Shown: positions 34,371-45,290 of the stretch, piece after piece
Layout of the letters: every line of letters begins with the position of its first letter
How positions within the stretch are numbered: position 1 is the stretch's first letter
Assembly (NCBI GenBank): GCA_963281155.1
Contig: CAUJLY010000004.1
Span: 1,860,001 to 1,924,000, forward strand
Length of the DNA stretch: 64,000 nt
Direction of reading: 5' to 3'
Origin: Rhabditophanes sp. KR3021
Taxonomy: Eukaryota > Nematoda > Chromadorea > Rhabditida > Alloionematidae
The notes under the pieces: model-generated
Database searches by the model: none
What the model was told of the DNA's origin: nothing
What the model saw: only the letters and a program-made list of their open reading frames with translations
Position numbers and translations under genes: made by a program

Positions 34371-35288
34371 ATGACTTCGGAATCAAAAGAAAAACAACGC
34401 ATCGGAAGATGGTATTTTGGTGGTCTAGCTTCAGGTAAACAACCCAATTAAATGCTTAATTTATGATGATTCAATTTAGCTGGAGCTGCCTGCTGTACAC
34501 ATCCCCTTGATTTACTCAAGGTTCACTTGCAAACACAACAAACCGGCAAAATTACCCTTCCACAATTAGCTGGCAAAATTTTGAAATCCGATGGGGTTTT
34601 AGGTTTTTACAACGGTCTTTCAGCCTCACTATTAAGACAATTAACATACTCAACAACGAGATTTGGTATTTATGAAACAATGAAAAAGAATGTTGGCAAC
34701 GACGGAGCCAACATTGCTTTCGTTCAAAAGGTTGGAATGGCAGCTGTATCTGGGGCAATCGGAGGTTTTGTTGGGACGCCAGGAGATCTGGTAAATGTAC
34801 GCATGCAGAATGATATCAAATTACCAGCTGCCGAAAGGAGAAACTACAAACATGCTATCGATGGCGTCGTTAGGATCGTAAAAGAAGAAGGATTTCCACG
34901 TCTTTTCAACGGAGCAACCATGGCTACAGGCAGAGCTTTGCTAATGACTGTCGGCCAACTTGCCTTTTACGATCAAATTAAACAGACTTTGATAGAGTCT
35001 GGATACTTTAACGACAATCCTAACACTCATTTCCTGTCATCATTTGCTGCTGCGAGTATTGCCACCATGTTAACTCAACCATTAGATGTATTGAAGACAA
35101 GAATGATGAATGCCCCAACTGGGCAATATAAGAATATTGCTGATTGCTTCCTTCACACCGCCAAACTCGGGCCAAAAGGATTCTTTAAAGGATTTATTCC
35201 AGCCTGGGTCAGATTAGCACCACACACAGTCCTCACCTTTATTTTCTTCGAACAATTGAGAATTCAATTTGGATATTTCAAAAATTAA
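34371..35288 (+). CDS. SLC25A10: Mitochondrial dicarboxylate carrier (SLC25A10 type)
   Basis: Exons 34371-34434 and 34480-35288 (45-nt intron) encode 290 residues, the normal length. Three mitochondrial-carrier repeats are visible: HPLDLLKVHLQTQ, GTPGDLVNVRMQND and QPLDVLKTRMMN. The N-terminal RWYFGGLASAGAACCTHP matches human DIC. In the second repeat the usual PxD is GD. DIC shares this region (GTPADLVNVRMQND), with Ala instead of Gly. It exchanges malate or succinate for phosphate across the inner mitochondrial membrane. AG at 34361-34362 (TTCTACTTTAG) lies only 8 nt before the ATG. AATAAA near 35423. Confidence 0.95.
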
Positions 35289-36454
35289 CCACTTAAAAGT
35301 TAATGCACGATTTCTTATATATTATTTAGTTTATTTAGTTATTAATACTTTAATTAAGTCATCATCTTTATGATTCTTATCAAGCATTTTTACATTTAGT
35401 GTATATCTGTGCCTTAACAAATAATAAAAGTTTTTGATTTAAAATTGTGTTTGCTTTAAAAGTGAATTCCAAAACAACTATCTTTGTCATCAGGATTTTT
35501 GTATTAAAAGTATCTTATGTAAGTCTAGATCATCAGGACTTATTTCCTTAATTGTTGCATTTTCAATCAAACCTACCAATCATTGATTTCATTTGCGTTT
35601 ACCCATGCCAACATTCATCATATCCCATTGTGACAGGACGCTATTTATAGGAGCTTCTGTAAGTTAATCTTTCTGTAGTCTAGTGATATGAGTACCTAAC
35701 TTTGGTCCTGATTCAAAGGATTAAATGCATAGTTTGATTTAACAGATATAAGAGTAATATTTGATTTTGTGTGGCCTTCATGTCTTAAAATTTGGCATCT
35801 ATTTTAAAAATGTTTTCCACAATATTTGCAAATCATGCCGATACGGTTGCATCAGAAGAAGCGACGAAACTTTGAAGAATTTTAAAATGCTCATTCATGA
35901 AATCAATTTGTTATTGAACAAACAAACTGCTAATATATTACTTACTTTCAGTCCATACCTAGTAAGCGGAGCTGAAAAGGGTATGGTTAATTGATATGAA
36001 CGAATTCATCACCTTCAATAAGCTATTATTAAATAACTTAATCAGGTAATCTCGATATTTCTCCAATTTTTCCACGAAGAATCTTCAAAATAATGTTTAT
36101 ATAAAACACGTATTTTAATAAGGTGGATTTATCTATACTATTTCCTTAGCATATTACTTAAATTTCAACAAGTATATCATTTGGCAGTGACGTGCTTTCA
36201 ATTTAAAAAGTCTGCATCTCATTTAGAAAGATGTTCATGGTGTAAAATCAAAGTGTGTACACTTATTTTGAATATTAGTTTTGCTTCCAAATCGATTTAC
36301 GTTATTTAATAATTGATCAAGAAATACCCAATTATTTATTACACCGGGCAATAATTTGTGGAAAACTTTTATTGTATGTTTATTTTCCCAAATATGATTT
36401 AGCCAGTTTTTAGTTTATAAGAACGTTTCTGGGTAAAATAAGGACTGTTATGCA
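35289..36454. other. Intergenic, 1.17 kb
   Basis: AT-rich. No supported gene: an open frame at 35761-35994 starts at a TTG and has no motif. A TTTTTAG acceptor-like sequence near 36412 lies about 45 nt before the EXD3 start. Confidence 0.4.
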
Positions 36455-39145
36455 ATGTCTCTCATTAATATGATGACAACGTACGGTGGCAATCCAGTCA
36501 TCAAAGCTTTGATAGGGGAGTTCAAATGCCATCTTTCGATAAAAGAACAAAATCGTTTAAAGTTCGTCTTCCAAATGCTAGCCAAGTATGAACTAAAAGC
36601 CAGCATTAATCAAGCGGAGCTGTTTCTCGTTCTTTTTTCGCAGTGCTGCAAGAATGAAATTCAGCATATCTTCTTGGACAGTATCATCGATGCCTACCAA
36701 ACTTGTCTCCAGAAAACGGAGTACAGAAAAAGATTTGATGTTCTACTCACTTTGGACATGAAGATGACAACCCTTGATTTACTCAAAAACAAGCCCAAGA
36801 AATATTTGAATGCTGTGGTGGAAATAATGAATTTGAAGGATCCTCTGGCTGAGGGTTGTGTAAGACAAACATTGAAAATAATGTCTAGTGATCCTAATGA
36901 GTATGAATTTTCCTTTTGGTCCGATTACTTTCAAATTTATGATGTGGTTCCCATTAATGTCTACGCACTCATGCTGTTTAAAGAGAAAGATTGCAAAATC
37001 AGTGAAAAAGGATCGAAATTTGACTTTATTGCAAATTTAGATGCAAGTGGTCGAGAATCCTTAGCACACTATTTTGATAAATTACTGCCGATGAATGTTT
37101 GCTTCAACTTTTACGAAGACCGGTTTGCCATCAATTTCAAAGCTGTCGAAAGATACTATGGTGGATATGAAATTTTGCAAGGCCTTCACAAGACAGTCAA
37201 GATGAAGTCTATCATTAAGTTGTTAACTTTATGGGTACGCAAATTTAATATCAGCACTGAATTTTGCAAAAGGGTCACAACGCACGAAATAGTCTTAAGA
37301 CTAAGACATCAATATGTTATGTTCGTACTTCAATCGAAGATCTCACCTCTTCAGTTTTATGAAAGCTTAATTTGCGAGTGTCAGTCTTATCCATTTGTCT
37401 TTGAAACATTTGTTATGTCGACTATTCAAACCAACAAAAGATATACTTATGAAAACTTTGAGATTTGCTGCAACATGCTTCGATTTGTCCCAAAATTAGC
37501 TAGTGCACTGAGTGAACCCATTTTAGAACAGCTCAAGGAAAGAGAATGCTATGAGGAATATAGTTTTGATGCTTACATTAGTCAAAATGAAGGATTGACT
37601 GATTTATATAATCGTGTCACCAAGAAATATGTATCCCCCATCGAGTTCAAGCCAGTACTTAAATTTTATAAAGAAATTGAAATTTATCACGTTGAGTCTG
37701 AGAATCATTTTAGACTGGCCTTAAGTATGCTTAAGTCTGCCCAAACAATTGGTGTGGATACCGAATTTTCCACAGATTCTTTGAGTGGTAAATTAGCTTT
37801 GATTCAAGTTGCAACAGAACATTTTGTAATTCTCTTTGATGCCGTTTATGTTGATACAAGTTTGCTCATCTGGGAACAGTTATTGGATCTGCTGCTTTTC
37901 AACTTGAGCAGCCCTGTTTTGCTCTTTGGATATAGAAATGATGTTTGTGCCCTGAAAGAAGCATTCAAAAAGTATGACTTCAACAAGGTAGAAGAAGCCC
38001 TTCGTCCAACCATTGATCTTCAGTTTTTGTACAGAATGCTTGAGAAACAACCAACCTTTGTTAACTTCTTTATTGAGAATAATATCAAGATACAGGCGGA
38101 AGAAGGAGAAAAGTGGACTGGCTGTTCTAAAAGAGAAAGTAGTTTAGCGACAGTTTGCTTTAACTTGTTTGGAATCGAGTTGAATAAGGATGACCAATGT
38201 AGTGCTTGGCGGTTGCGTCCTCTTAGGAAGGATATGATGAGGTATGCTGCTAATGATGCGTATATCCTCATCCACATTTACAACAAGATGAAGTCAATCC
38301 TCAATGACGACAAACTCTTTCAACAGATGGAAAGAACGAATGAAAGTCAGCTGGCTGATAAAGAAAATGAAATCATTGGTGACAAAAAAGAAGACACGTT
38401 TAAGGAAAAGAAAAAGAACCCTCCCAAGAGTTTCGACGAAATTGTTGCTTTCCTTCAAAATGACGAGCAATTAAAGAACTATGAAAATGATGCTGCAAAT
38501 TTTGTATTGTTTCCTGACAGTATGGTCTTAAACTTAAGGCCTGTTTTGCTTAATCTTGGTTTTAATTTGGATAGAGAAATTGGTTCCCCAACGAGACTTG
38601 AACAACATTATAAGACCATTGTTTTGTCTCAAGGAAAGTCACTTGTCAAGTGGAGGAATCTCAATAGAACTTTGCGGACCATTGAAATGAAGTATACGGA
38701 ACCTATTGAAGAAAGAGTCTTGTCTATTTTCCATGCCCTCAAAATCAAACTGGACGTCAAAGTTTTCTTTAAGAGGTGCCTCGAATGTACGTCAAATGAA
38801 ATAGTCAAAGTTCCAAGATTAGTCATTCTGCCCTTGTATTATGATATCTTCTGTCAATATCATCCAGCTGATCCTCTACACGACTTTCTAAGTGATTGGA
38901 GTATTGAAGTAGGAATTTCCAATATTGCTAATAACCACCCAACTCGAACAAATATCGAAGAAGCAACCTTCACTGGGGATGACTATCAATTGGATTTGCG
39001 TAAAGGGTCTATCAAATACAAAGACGGAGACTGGACTGTTCTGCCAAAGCAAAATGATTTTCTGTTTGCCAAAGTCCATCACTCAAAGGCACAATGGGTT
39101 TATTGTTTTGAATGCAAGAAGTTTGCAACTGGTGGAAAGAATTAG
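36455..39145 (+). CDS. EXD3: EXD3/Mut-7/Nibbler 3'-5' exonuclease
   Basis: A single exon of 896 residues, about the length of C. elegans MUT-7. The N-terminal 400 residues are helical, as in Nibbler/MUT-7. A DEDDy exonuclease domain follows: motif I GVDTEF (Asp about 435), motif II FGYRNDV, motif III MMRYAANDAY (about 596). A Glu/Lys-rich linker leads to the Mut7-C domain (about 685-800, with LRPVLLNLGF and VFFKRCLEC). A final CFECKKF supplies more Cys. MUT-7 acts in siRNA amplification and transposon silencing in germline mutator foci, and Nibbler trims Ago-bound small-RNA 3' ends. The ATG at 36450 gives only seven codons, so 36455 is used. All catalytic acidic residues appear intact. Confidence 0.9.
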   Translation: MSLINMMTTYGGNPVIKALIGEFKCHLSIKEQNRLKFVFQMLAKYELKASINQAELFLVLFSQCCKNEIQHIFLDSIIDAYQTCLQKTEYRKRFDVLLTLDMKMTTLDLLKNKPKKYLNAVVEIMNLKDPLAEGCVRQTLKIMSSDPNEYEFSFWSDYFQIYDVVPINVYALMLFKEKDCKISEKGSKFDFIANLDASGRESLAHYFDKLLPMNVCFNFYEDRFAINFKAVERYYGGYEILQGLHKTVKMKSIIKLLTLWVRKFNISTEFCKRVTTHEIVLRLRHQYVMFVLQSKISPLQFYESLICECQSYPFVFETFVMSTIQTNKRYTYENFEICCNMLRFVPKLASALSEPILEQLKERECYEEYSFDAYISQNEGLTDLYNRVTKKYVSPIEFKPVLKFYKEIEIYHVESENHFRLALSMLKSAQTIGVDTEFSTDSLSGKLALIQVATEHFVILFDAVYVDTSLLIWEQLLDLLLFNLSSPVLLFGYRNDVCALKEAFKKYDFNKVEEALRPTIDLQFLYRMLEKQPTFVNFFIENNIKIQAEEGEKWTGCSKRESSLATVCFNLFGIELNKDDQCSAWRLRPLRKDMMRYAANDAYILIHIYNKMKSILNDDKLFQQMERTNESQLADKENEIIGDKKEDTFKEKKKNPPKSFDEIVAFLQNDEQLKNYENDAANFVLFPDSMVLNLRPVLLNLGFNLDREIGSPTRLEQHYKTIVLSQGKSLVKWRNLNRTLRTIEMKYTEPIEERVLSIFHALKIKLDVKVFFKRCLECTSNEIVKVPRLVILPLYYDIFCQYHPADPLHDFLSDWSIEVGISNIANNHPTRTNIEEATFTGDDYQLDLRKGSIKYKDGDWTVLPKQNDFLFAKVHHSKAQWVYCFECKKFATGGKN

Positions 39146-39572
39146 TTTTAAATATGATAATATGTTTTTTAATAAGATTGTTATTTAATGGCTGTAAATT
39201 TTTTGACTCTTTTTTGTGTTTACCCTTTTTTATCAGATTTTGACTTGCAAAGCATTTAGTACATTGCATACCAACGATTACTCCTGCCCAGAAAATCTGC
39301 TGTTTTTCTATGGAAGTCATCGCATTTGTAAATACACTTTCCTATCGTTGTTAACGTTTTTGTGGATATGATTGGTTGGTGCAATATTGTTGACAAGATT
39401 GACGATCTAATTAGTCAAATTAGCTTATTCCAGTCGCTTGTTTTAGTATCGAGTAAAACATCATCACTTTTAACGCTACTTGTTTGACGCATATTCAATG
39501 GCTTAAATTAGACCATCTACGTATTACTTTCTTTAATATCTTCTTTACTTTTATTAACACAGTTAATTTCAG
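39146..39572. other. Intergenic, 430 bp
   Basis: Lies between EXD3 and proteasome alpha-5. No coding signal on plus. The minus-strand frame at 39012-39320 overlaps EXD3 and starts at a weak site, so it is rejected. The right end is the acceptor TTAATTTCAG. Confidence 0.45.
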
Positions 39573-39579
39573 CGGCTAA

Positions 39580-40377
<798 letters not shown>

Positions 40378-40769
40378 GACCTGGGTAAAACTATCTAAAG
40401 ATGTGCAGATAGTTCCGGTGCATTCAAAAAATGATAATTAAATTGTCTTTATTTATTATTCATCTACGTAAAATATAAACTATTATCACCCCTTTTTGTA
40501 ATTTTCTAAAATAACTTTAAACTGTTTATTATATACTACATTTATAAATAAAAGAGACATTAAAATAACTTCCTTTAAACAATTAATTATAATCACATAC
40601 AAATATTAATACATTAAAAAGTTCACAACAATCGCAACAACATCTATTTCATAACTACTTTATTTTGACATAAACAATCATTTCATAATGACTTTATTTT
40701 GATATCAACAACATATAGTTATAAGTAGATATAAATAATATGAATATGATGTAAAGGTACTTAGCATAA
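40378..40769. other. Convergent intergenic region, 390 bp
   Basis: 3' ends of proteasome alpha-5 and the GSKIP gene. AT-rich with AATAAA-type signals on both strands. No gene seen. A repeated TTCATAA(C/T)...ACTTTATTTTGA block (about 40646-40670 and 40680-40702) is a short direct duplication. Confidence 0.45.
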
Positions 40770-41192
40770 TCAAATGACATCATTCTTCTCCGAGCTGATA
40801 TTACTTAACTTCGCAAATAATTCTTCCATTCTTTGATTCACGAATTTGGGCGAAGTGTTCTGTAGGAAAGACAAAATATCCTCATACGTTTGTGAGTGAT
40901 CAACATTGCAATTTGGAACAACAGCACATGAAACATTATTAAACTCTTCTGACACAACCGTCCAACCTGATAAATCGAGTCTTAATGTGCATTTATAATC
41001 TAAATATAGAAACGTTTTACATAAAAGCTATTTTAAACTAGTACCTTCTAATGTTTGAAGATTGTAGTATTGCTCTGCTTTATGACATTGCGCATGAGGA
41101 ATAATTGATGGTGCAAAATACTTGAGGTACGGCAAATGTTCTTTGATTGCAAATTCTCCTACTTCCTTTATTACTTCGGCGGATAATTCCAT
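40770..41192 (-). CDS. GSKIP-domain protein
   Basis: Exons 41192-41045 and 40999-40770 (45-nt intron) encode 125 residues, close to human GSKIP (139). The order of elements fits the GSKIP/DUF727 domain: an N-terminal helical part, YYNLQTLEDYKCTLRLDLSGW (family: Leu-Thr-strand-GW), VAVVPN-like strand, then QTYEDILSFLQNTSPKFVNQRMEELFAKL, corresponding to the YETIYSLLDTLSP...F...L segment. GSKIP binds GSK3-beta and the RII subunit of PKA. The same fold starts the CLU mitochondrial protein, but the short length favours GSKIP. Divergent from the 41414 gene, with 221 bp between ATGs. Confidence 0.65.
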
Positions 41193-41413
41193 GACAAGTT
41201 TTAAGTAAATAGATTTTGAATGTTTGTTGTGAACTTGTGCCCAAACATTTGGGTGAATAAATCGTTACAGGACACTAAGAGAGATGATGTGAATGATGCA
41301 AATAAGGTTTCGCTCAATTGAGTCCAAAATAAGTTTTAGACCATAAAGAGAACATTAAAGAACAAATCAACAAAATATAAGTAAAATATTTTACTTGCTT
41401 CCAAATAATAAAA

Positions 41414-42210
41414 ATGACTTTACTCCTATTAAAAGAAAAATGCCTAATCTTGTTAGAAAAACTAGCAAAGCTAGAAAATACGCAATTTGAACCCCTTTCC
41501 ACAAAAACCTATTCTCCTGTCCACATTCTTGGATCTAAAACCAAAAACCAAAAAGCTTTTAACAAATATTTCATATTTGTCGAATTGATCAAATTGTTAG
41601 ACAATACTCTTGCTATTTCACCTTCATCTACGTTAATAAGTGTTTATGTTAGTGTTATTTATCAGTTTGTTAACTTTTTTGAACAATTTTTTTTGCTGGG
41701 AACTGGAAAGAAACTAGAGGTGATTTGTGCAGAGTCGGGCATAGCGAAGGTTTGTTTGGTATTTTTTGCTTGATGAGTTTGTTTTAGGAGAAAGTGGTAA
41801 TTGGGCCAGTTTCGTCACGTATTGTTAGTCTTGAAAGACGAATTCTCCATGAACTTTATCTGAAAGCCAGCGATGATGTAGAAAATGAAAAGGCGATCCA
41901 GCGGGAATTGCGCAATAACAATGACGCAGGAGACATCAACGAGATTAAAGGAGAAATTGAAGACCTAGACTTAGGACTCGAGGAGGAAGTAAATGAACAA
42001 AATCTGACTGGCTCGATTTCAGCCATCAAATATGCAAAAAAGATATATTCCAACTTAATGGCTAAGCGAGAACGACTTGACTTTGAAAGGCTTCTTTGTG
42101 GTGATTCTGAAGCAGTAAAAGAAGTACTAGACATAGAAAAAGCCGTTACAAAAGTACAATCTAAGGTTAATTACGGTAACAAAAATGGGGGGCTAAAGGT
42201 TCGCAAATAG
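41414..42210 (+). CDS. Orphan 252-residue helical protein
   Basis: Exons 41414-41749 and 41788-42210 (38-nt intron, GTTTGT...GTTTTAG) join in phase. The N-terminal half has hydrophobic helices (LLLLKEKCLILLEKLAKL, then FVELIKLLDNTLAI) but no signal peptide. The second exon starts with a basic block (SSRIVSLERRILHELYL). It continues through an acidic central stretch (EIKGEIEDLDLGLEEEV) to a Lys-rich end (KVNYGNKNGGLKVRK). This pattern fits a nucleolar or RNP assembly factor, but I recognise no family, so that is only a guess. Convergent with the decayed minus-strand region. Confidence 0.55.
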
Positions 42211-42219
42211 AAAAATCAT

Positions 42220-42968
42220 TTAAATTAATTTGGCGACGCCGCTGTTGATCGCTGGATACATGTAAATCACATAAGGAAATGAGGCTTTTCCTGAGTTCGT
42301 GAGTTGCCAGCGAAGATGGTTTAACAGGGTGTATTCGACGTTCTCGACAATCGTCTTTGAAGGGTAGCTTTTCTTGACAATAATGAGTTTCTTGCCAGCC
42401 TCAACAATCTCGTGGAACACTTTTCCTCGTTGGTGGAGTGTATTGCCAATCAACATTAAACTTATAACAGCTTTTGTGTAGGATCATTCTTCGATGGACA
42501 TAATTCGATTCATCCGCGTAGAAAATAGCACCTACTGCATCAGAAAGTTTCCACTCTGGTCCAAGATTTATGGGAATAATTAATAAATAAACTCAACACT
42601 CCTCATCGCTCTTAGCACATTTCATTCCATCTAATTCTTCCTTGATAGCAGCGGGAGTTGTGGTTAGGTTAAAGTCAGTGGCAGGCGTTTTCTTTCTCTT
42701 TCATGAGTGTTGATGTAGCGTGGATAAAGCGAGATCCTGACTCTGTACATTGCGAAGAGCCTGTTTTCCCAGCGTTTCCGTTATAAATAGTAGCAGCGTT
42801 TATCTCAGCTATTTCATCTGAACTATCCCTTCTTCCATTTCTTTTGTCATGTACTTCCCAAGAATTAAAAAAGAATCTTTGTCAAGTAGATTAAGAACAG
42901 GATGAACAGCTAGACCCATTTGATCGTTGGCACGATTGACATGATAGTCACTTAAACACGTTTCCCTT
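42220..42968 (-). pseudogene. Frameshifted minus-strand gene relic, family unknown
   Basis: On the minus strand a chain of open pieces runs in one direction but changes frame at each junction. 42968-42809 contains SDYHVNRANDQMGLAVHPVL and ends in TAG. 42821-42675 contains EIAEINAATIYNGNAGKTGS and ends in TGA. 42703-42593 contains TPATDFNLTTTPAAIKEELD. About 42571-42446 contains LGPEWKLSDAVGAIFYADES. 42456-42220 contains GKKLIIVKKSYPSKTIVENV and ends in TAA. Adjacent pieces overlap or abut by only tens of bases without donor/acceptor signals, which is what small indels in a once-continuous reading frame produce. I do not recognise the protein. Alternatively it is a real multi-exon gene whose splice sites I misread. 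Confidence 0.5.
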
Positions 42969-43077
42969 AAATACATGACACGTAAGAAGCTAAAATTTAA
43001 ATTGTTAAAAGTATCAAAGATCTGTTGATATACAGTCCCTTAATTTTAACTTCGTCTTAATTTATAGTACAATTCAG

Positions 43078-44269
43078 GTTAGAGAAAGGAATGCTCGAAA
43101 GGTAGTAGATGAGATAAGATGTGAGGAAAACAAATTATGTGGTTTAAATATTTCATCATACATCCACTCAAAAGAGCATCAACAACTGGCCTTTGATAAA
43201 AACAACGGTATCAATGAAATTTATGTTGATCTCCTTATTTTGAATAACACGTTTGACAGCCTATCACTAATGCGTCAAATCCAATATGGAAATAATATTG
43301 TTGACACAAAAAATAGATTATCAATGGTGACATCATTGTTAGCAAGTCATACCGAGGCAATTCAATTGATGAAGGAGCTCTTAATGATCAGTGGCGTCGT
43401 TCTGAAGCCGGGTCAGGACATCATTAGATTCGACTTTCTGACAAGTTATGAGGTAACCATCAAAGTTGCTGATAAAAAGAAAACCGTTACACAAAAGAGT
43501 GGTAAGCAGTTGTCACTACCTACAACTAGCAACCACAAAGAGCGTCTAATCAAATTTGATTTGCGTGACTTTTTGTATAGTTCAGTAATTTTTCCACATG
43601 CAATTACTTCCTGGCAGATAGATAAAAAGATAGATAAAAATGTCATTTTACTGGTAGGGGAGAATGGTTCGGGAAGAAGAACTTGGACGAAAAGTTTGAT
43701 TGAAAAAGTTGGTGGAGCAATGATCACCGTCAACAGATTACTATTTCAGAGCAAGCTGATAAAGCGAACCAAATTAATGACTTTGATCACAAGGCTTTGC
43801 AGGTGTGATTCCTATGTGGTTGTGGTATTTGAAAAGTTAGACATTTTTAAAAAACAAAAAAAGGGGAATCCTATAAAGGTATCTTTGTCCTTTACTATGT
43901 CAACTTTAATGTTTATCTTTGTCTTTTTTACGATAGCACTCTATTTACCAATTGCTGATGGCGTTGAAACAAATCCCAGGTGTTTTAATTATTGGACATG
44001 CTAATTCTGTCAATCAGTTGCATGAGAACATTTTAAATTCTTTCACACATTGTGTCTTTTTGAGACCATTGAATACTACTGAGCAATATGATTTGGTAGG
44101 AACGGAAATGTGCTCCAAACATTCTCCTTCTATAGATAGTCAAAAGAATGTTGACACCTATCTCAATTTTCCAGATCTCTCGAAAAAAGTAGGAAGAAAG
44201 GCTAGGCCACGAGACCTGATAAAAGGACTAGAAGGCTCCACAAAAAAGCAGGCTCCAAGTGATCGCTGA
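43078..44269 (+). CDS. Degenerate AAA-type ATPase domain protein (PEX6 D1-like, tentative)
   Basis: Blocks 43078-43878 and 43937-44269 (58-nt intron) give about 377 residues. The first block follows an acceptor (ACAATTCAG) and has no in-frame ATG before about 43270, so the N-terminus is uncertain. The second half has the order of an AAA domain: LLVGENGSGRRTWTKSL in the Walker A position, a hydrophobic strand VVVVFEKLD in the Walker B position, VLIIGHANSV in the sensor 1 position, and a C-terminal helical lid. Walker A lacks the Lys (Arg instead) and Walker B has Phe for Asp, so ATP hydrolysis is unlikely. The arrangement resembles the inactive D1 domain of the peroxisomal protein PEX6, but no D2 follows. 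It may be a truncated relic or a pseudo-ATPase. Confidence 0.5.
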
Positions 44270-45290
44270 TCAGAATCACTATTTTATCAGTATATTGGTG
44301 GTGTTGCTGTAGCGTTTAATATCCATTAAAAGTTTACTTGTTTGCTTTTAACTACCCGGTCAATCCTAAAAATGATGGATAATACTTTTTACTTAGTTAT
44401 AAGTTTGTTATCAAAGGAAGACGACAACGCCAATTCATTTCCTTTTTTAGGTCTGTATGTGCAGATGGTTTTTCGTAAATAAAAATTTTTAATTTAATCT
44501 GTGATTGAGGAGTTACGCGTGATCTGTAACGCTCTTGTATTCTATATAAACATATATTTGTTTAACTTATCCTTCACCTTTGACTTTGATGTTTGTAAAA
44601 GACAATTTAAATTAATATAAACTCCTTCATATTCCTTATCATATGCAATCCTGGTCTCATTTTTTGATCTTATGTAAACTCAATTTTTTCCTCTCAACTG
44701 ATTTTTTGGTTATCACCCACTTTCTTGTGTTTAAAGGTATTCAATGATATTCTTGTGTTTAATGGTATGAGGCTCCCGTAAGTCGGAGGACTAGCAAAGT
44801 TACTAGGCAACATCATCACCACCATTATTCAGAGAAGATTAAATAGATCACCGACTGCGCAGTTTGCATCATTTTCTTTCTTCGTCATTTATTTGTGTTA
44901 ACTAACACCTGCCTAATAAGTTTAGGAGTAATCTTAATTTTGAAGGTCTAAAGCTCTATTTTTTCAAGTTTATTAATATATTTGATAATAAATATTTGTA
45001 TGATGTTAATTTGATAGTTTAAAGGAGGTTTGAATGTTTATGTATGGTTGGTTGATTTTATAAATGTATGACAACTTCTATTTTAGCATAATTGTATATT
45101 GGTTAAATTGGTTTGAATTGATTTAAATTGTTAAATTTATCAGTATTTACAACTCATTCAATTCCATTCGTGCTTTTTTTAATAAAAAATGAAGATAAAT
45201 TCGTGACTTTAAAGATTTATATTTTATTGAAGGTATTTTCGAAGCAGCCCAAAGTGTTGTATATTTTTTGTGGTCGAATAAATCATATAA
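44270..45290. other. Intergenic upstream of the TSC22 locus, 1 kb
   Basis: No coding signal. It holds two copies of a TATTCTTGTGTTTAA(A/T)GGTAT-like element about 30 nt apart (about 44727-44767). It presumably contains the promoter of the long TSC22 form. No TATA box stands out. Confidence 0.4.

Noticed and set aside
35761..35994. 77-codon plus-strand frame
   Set aside because: TTG start, no motif, not linked to any splice site.
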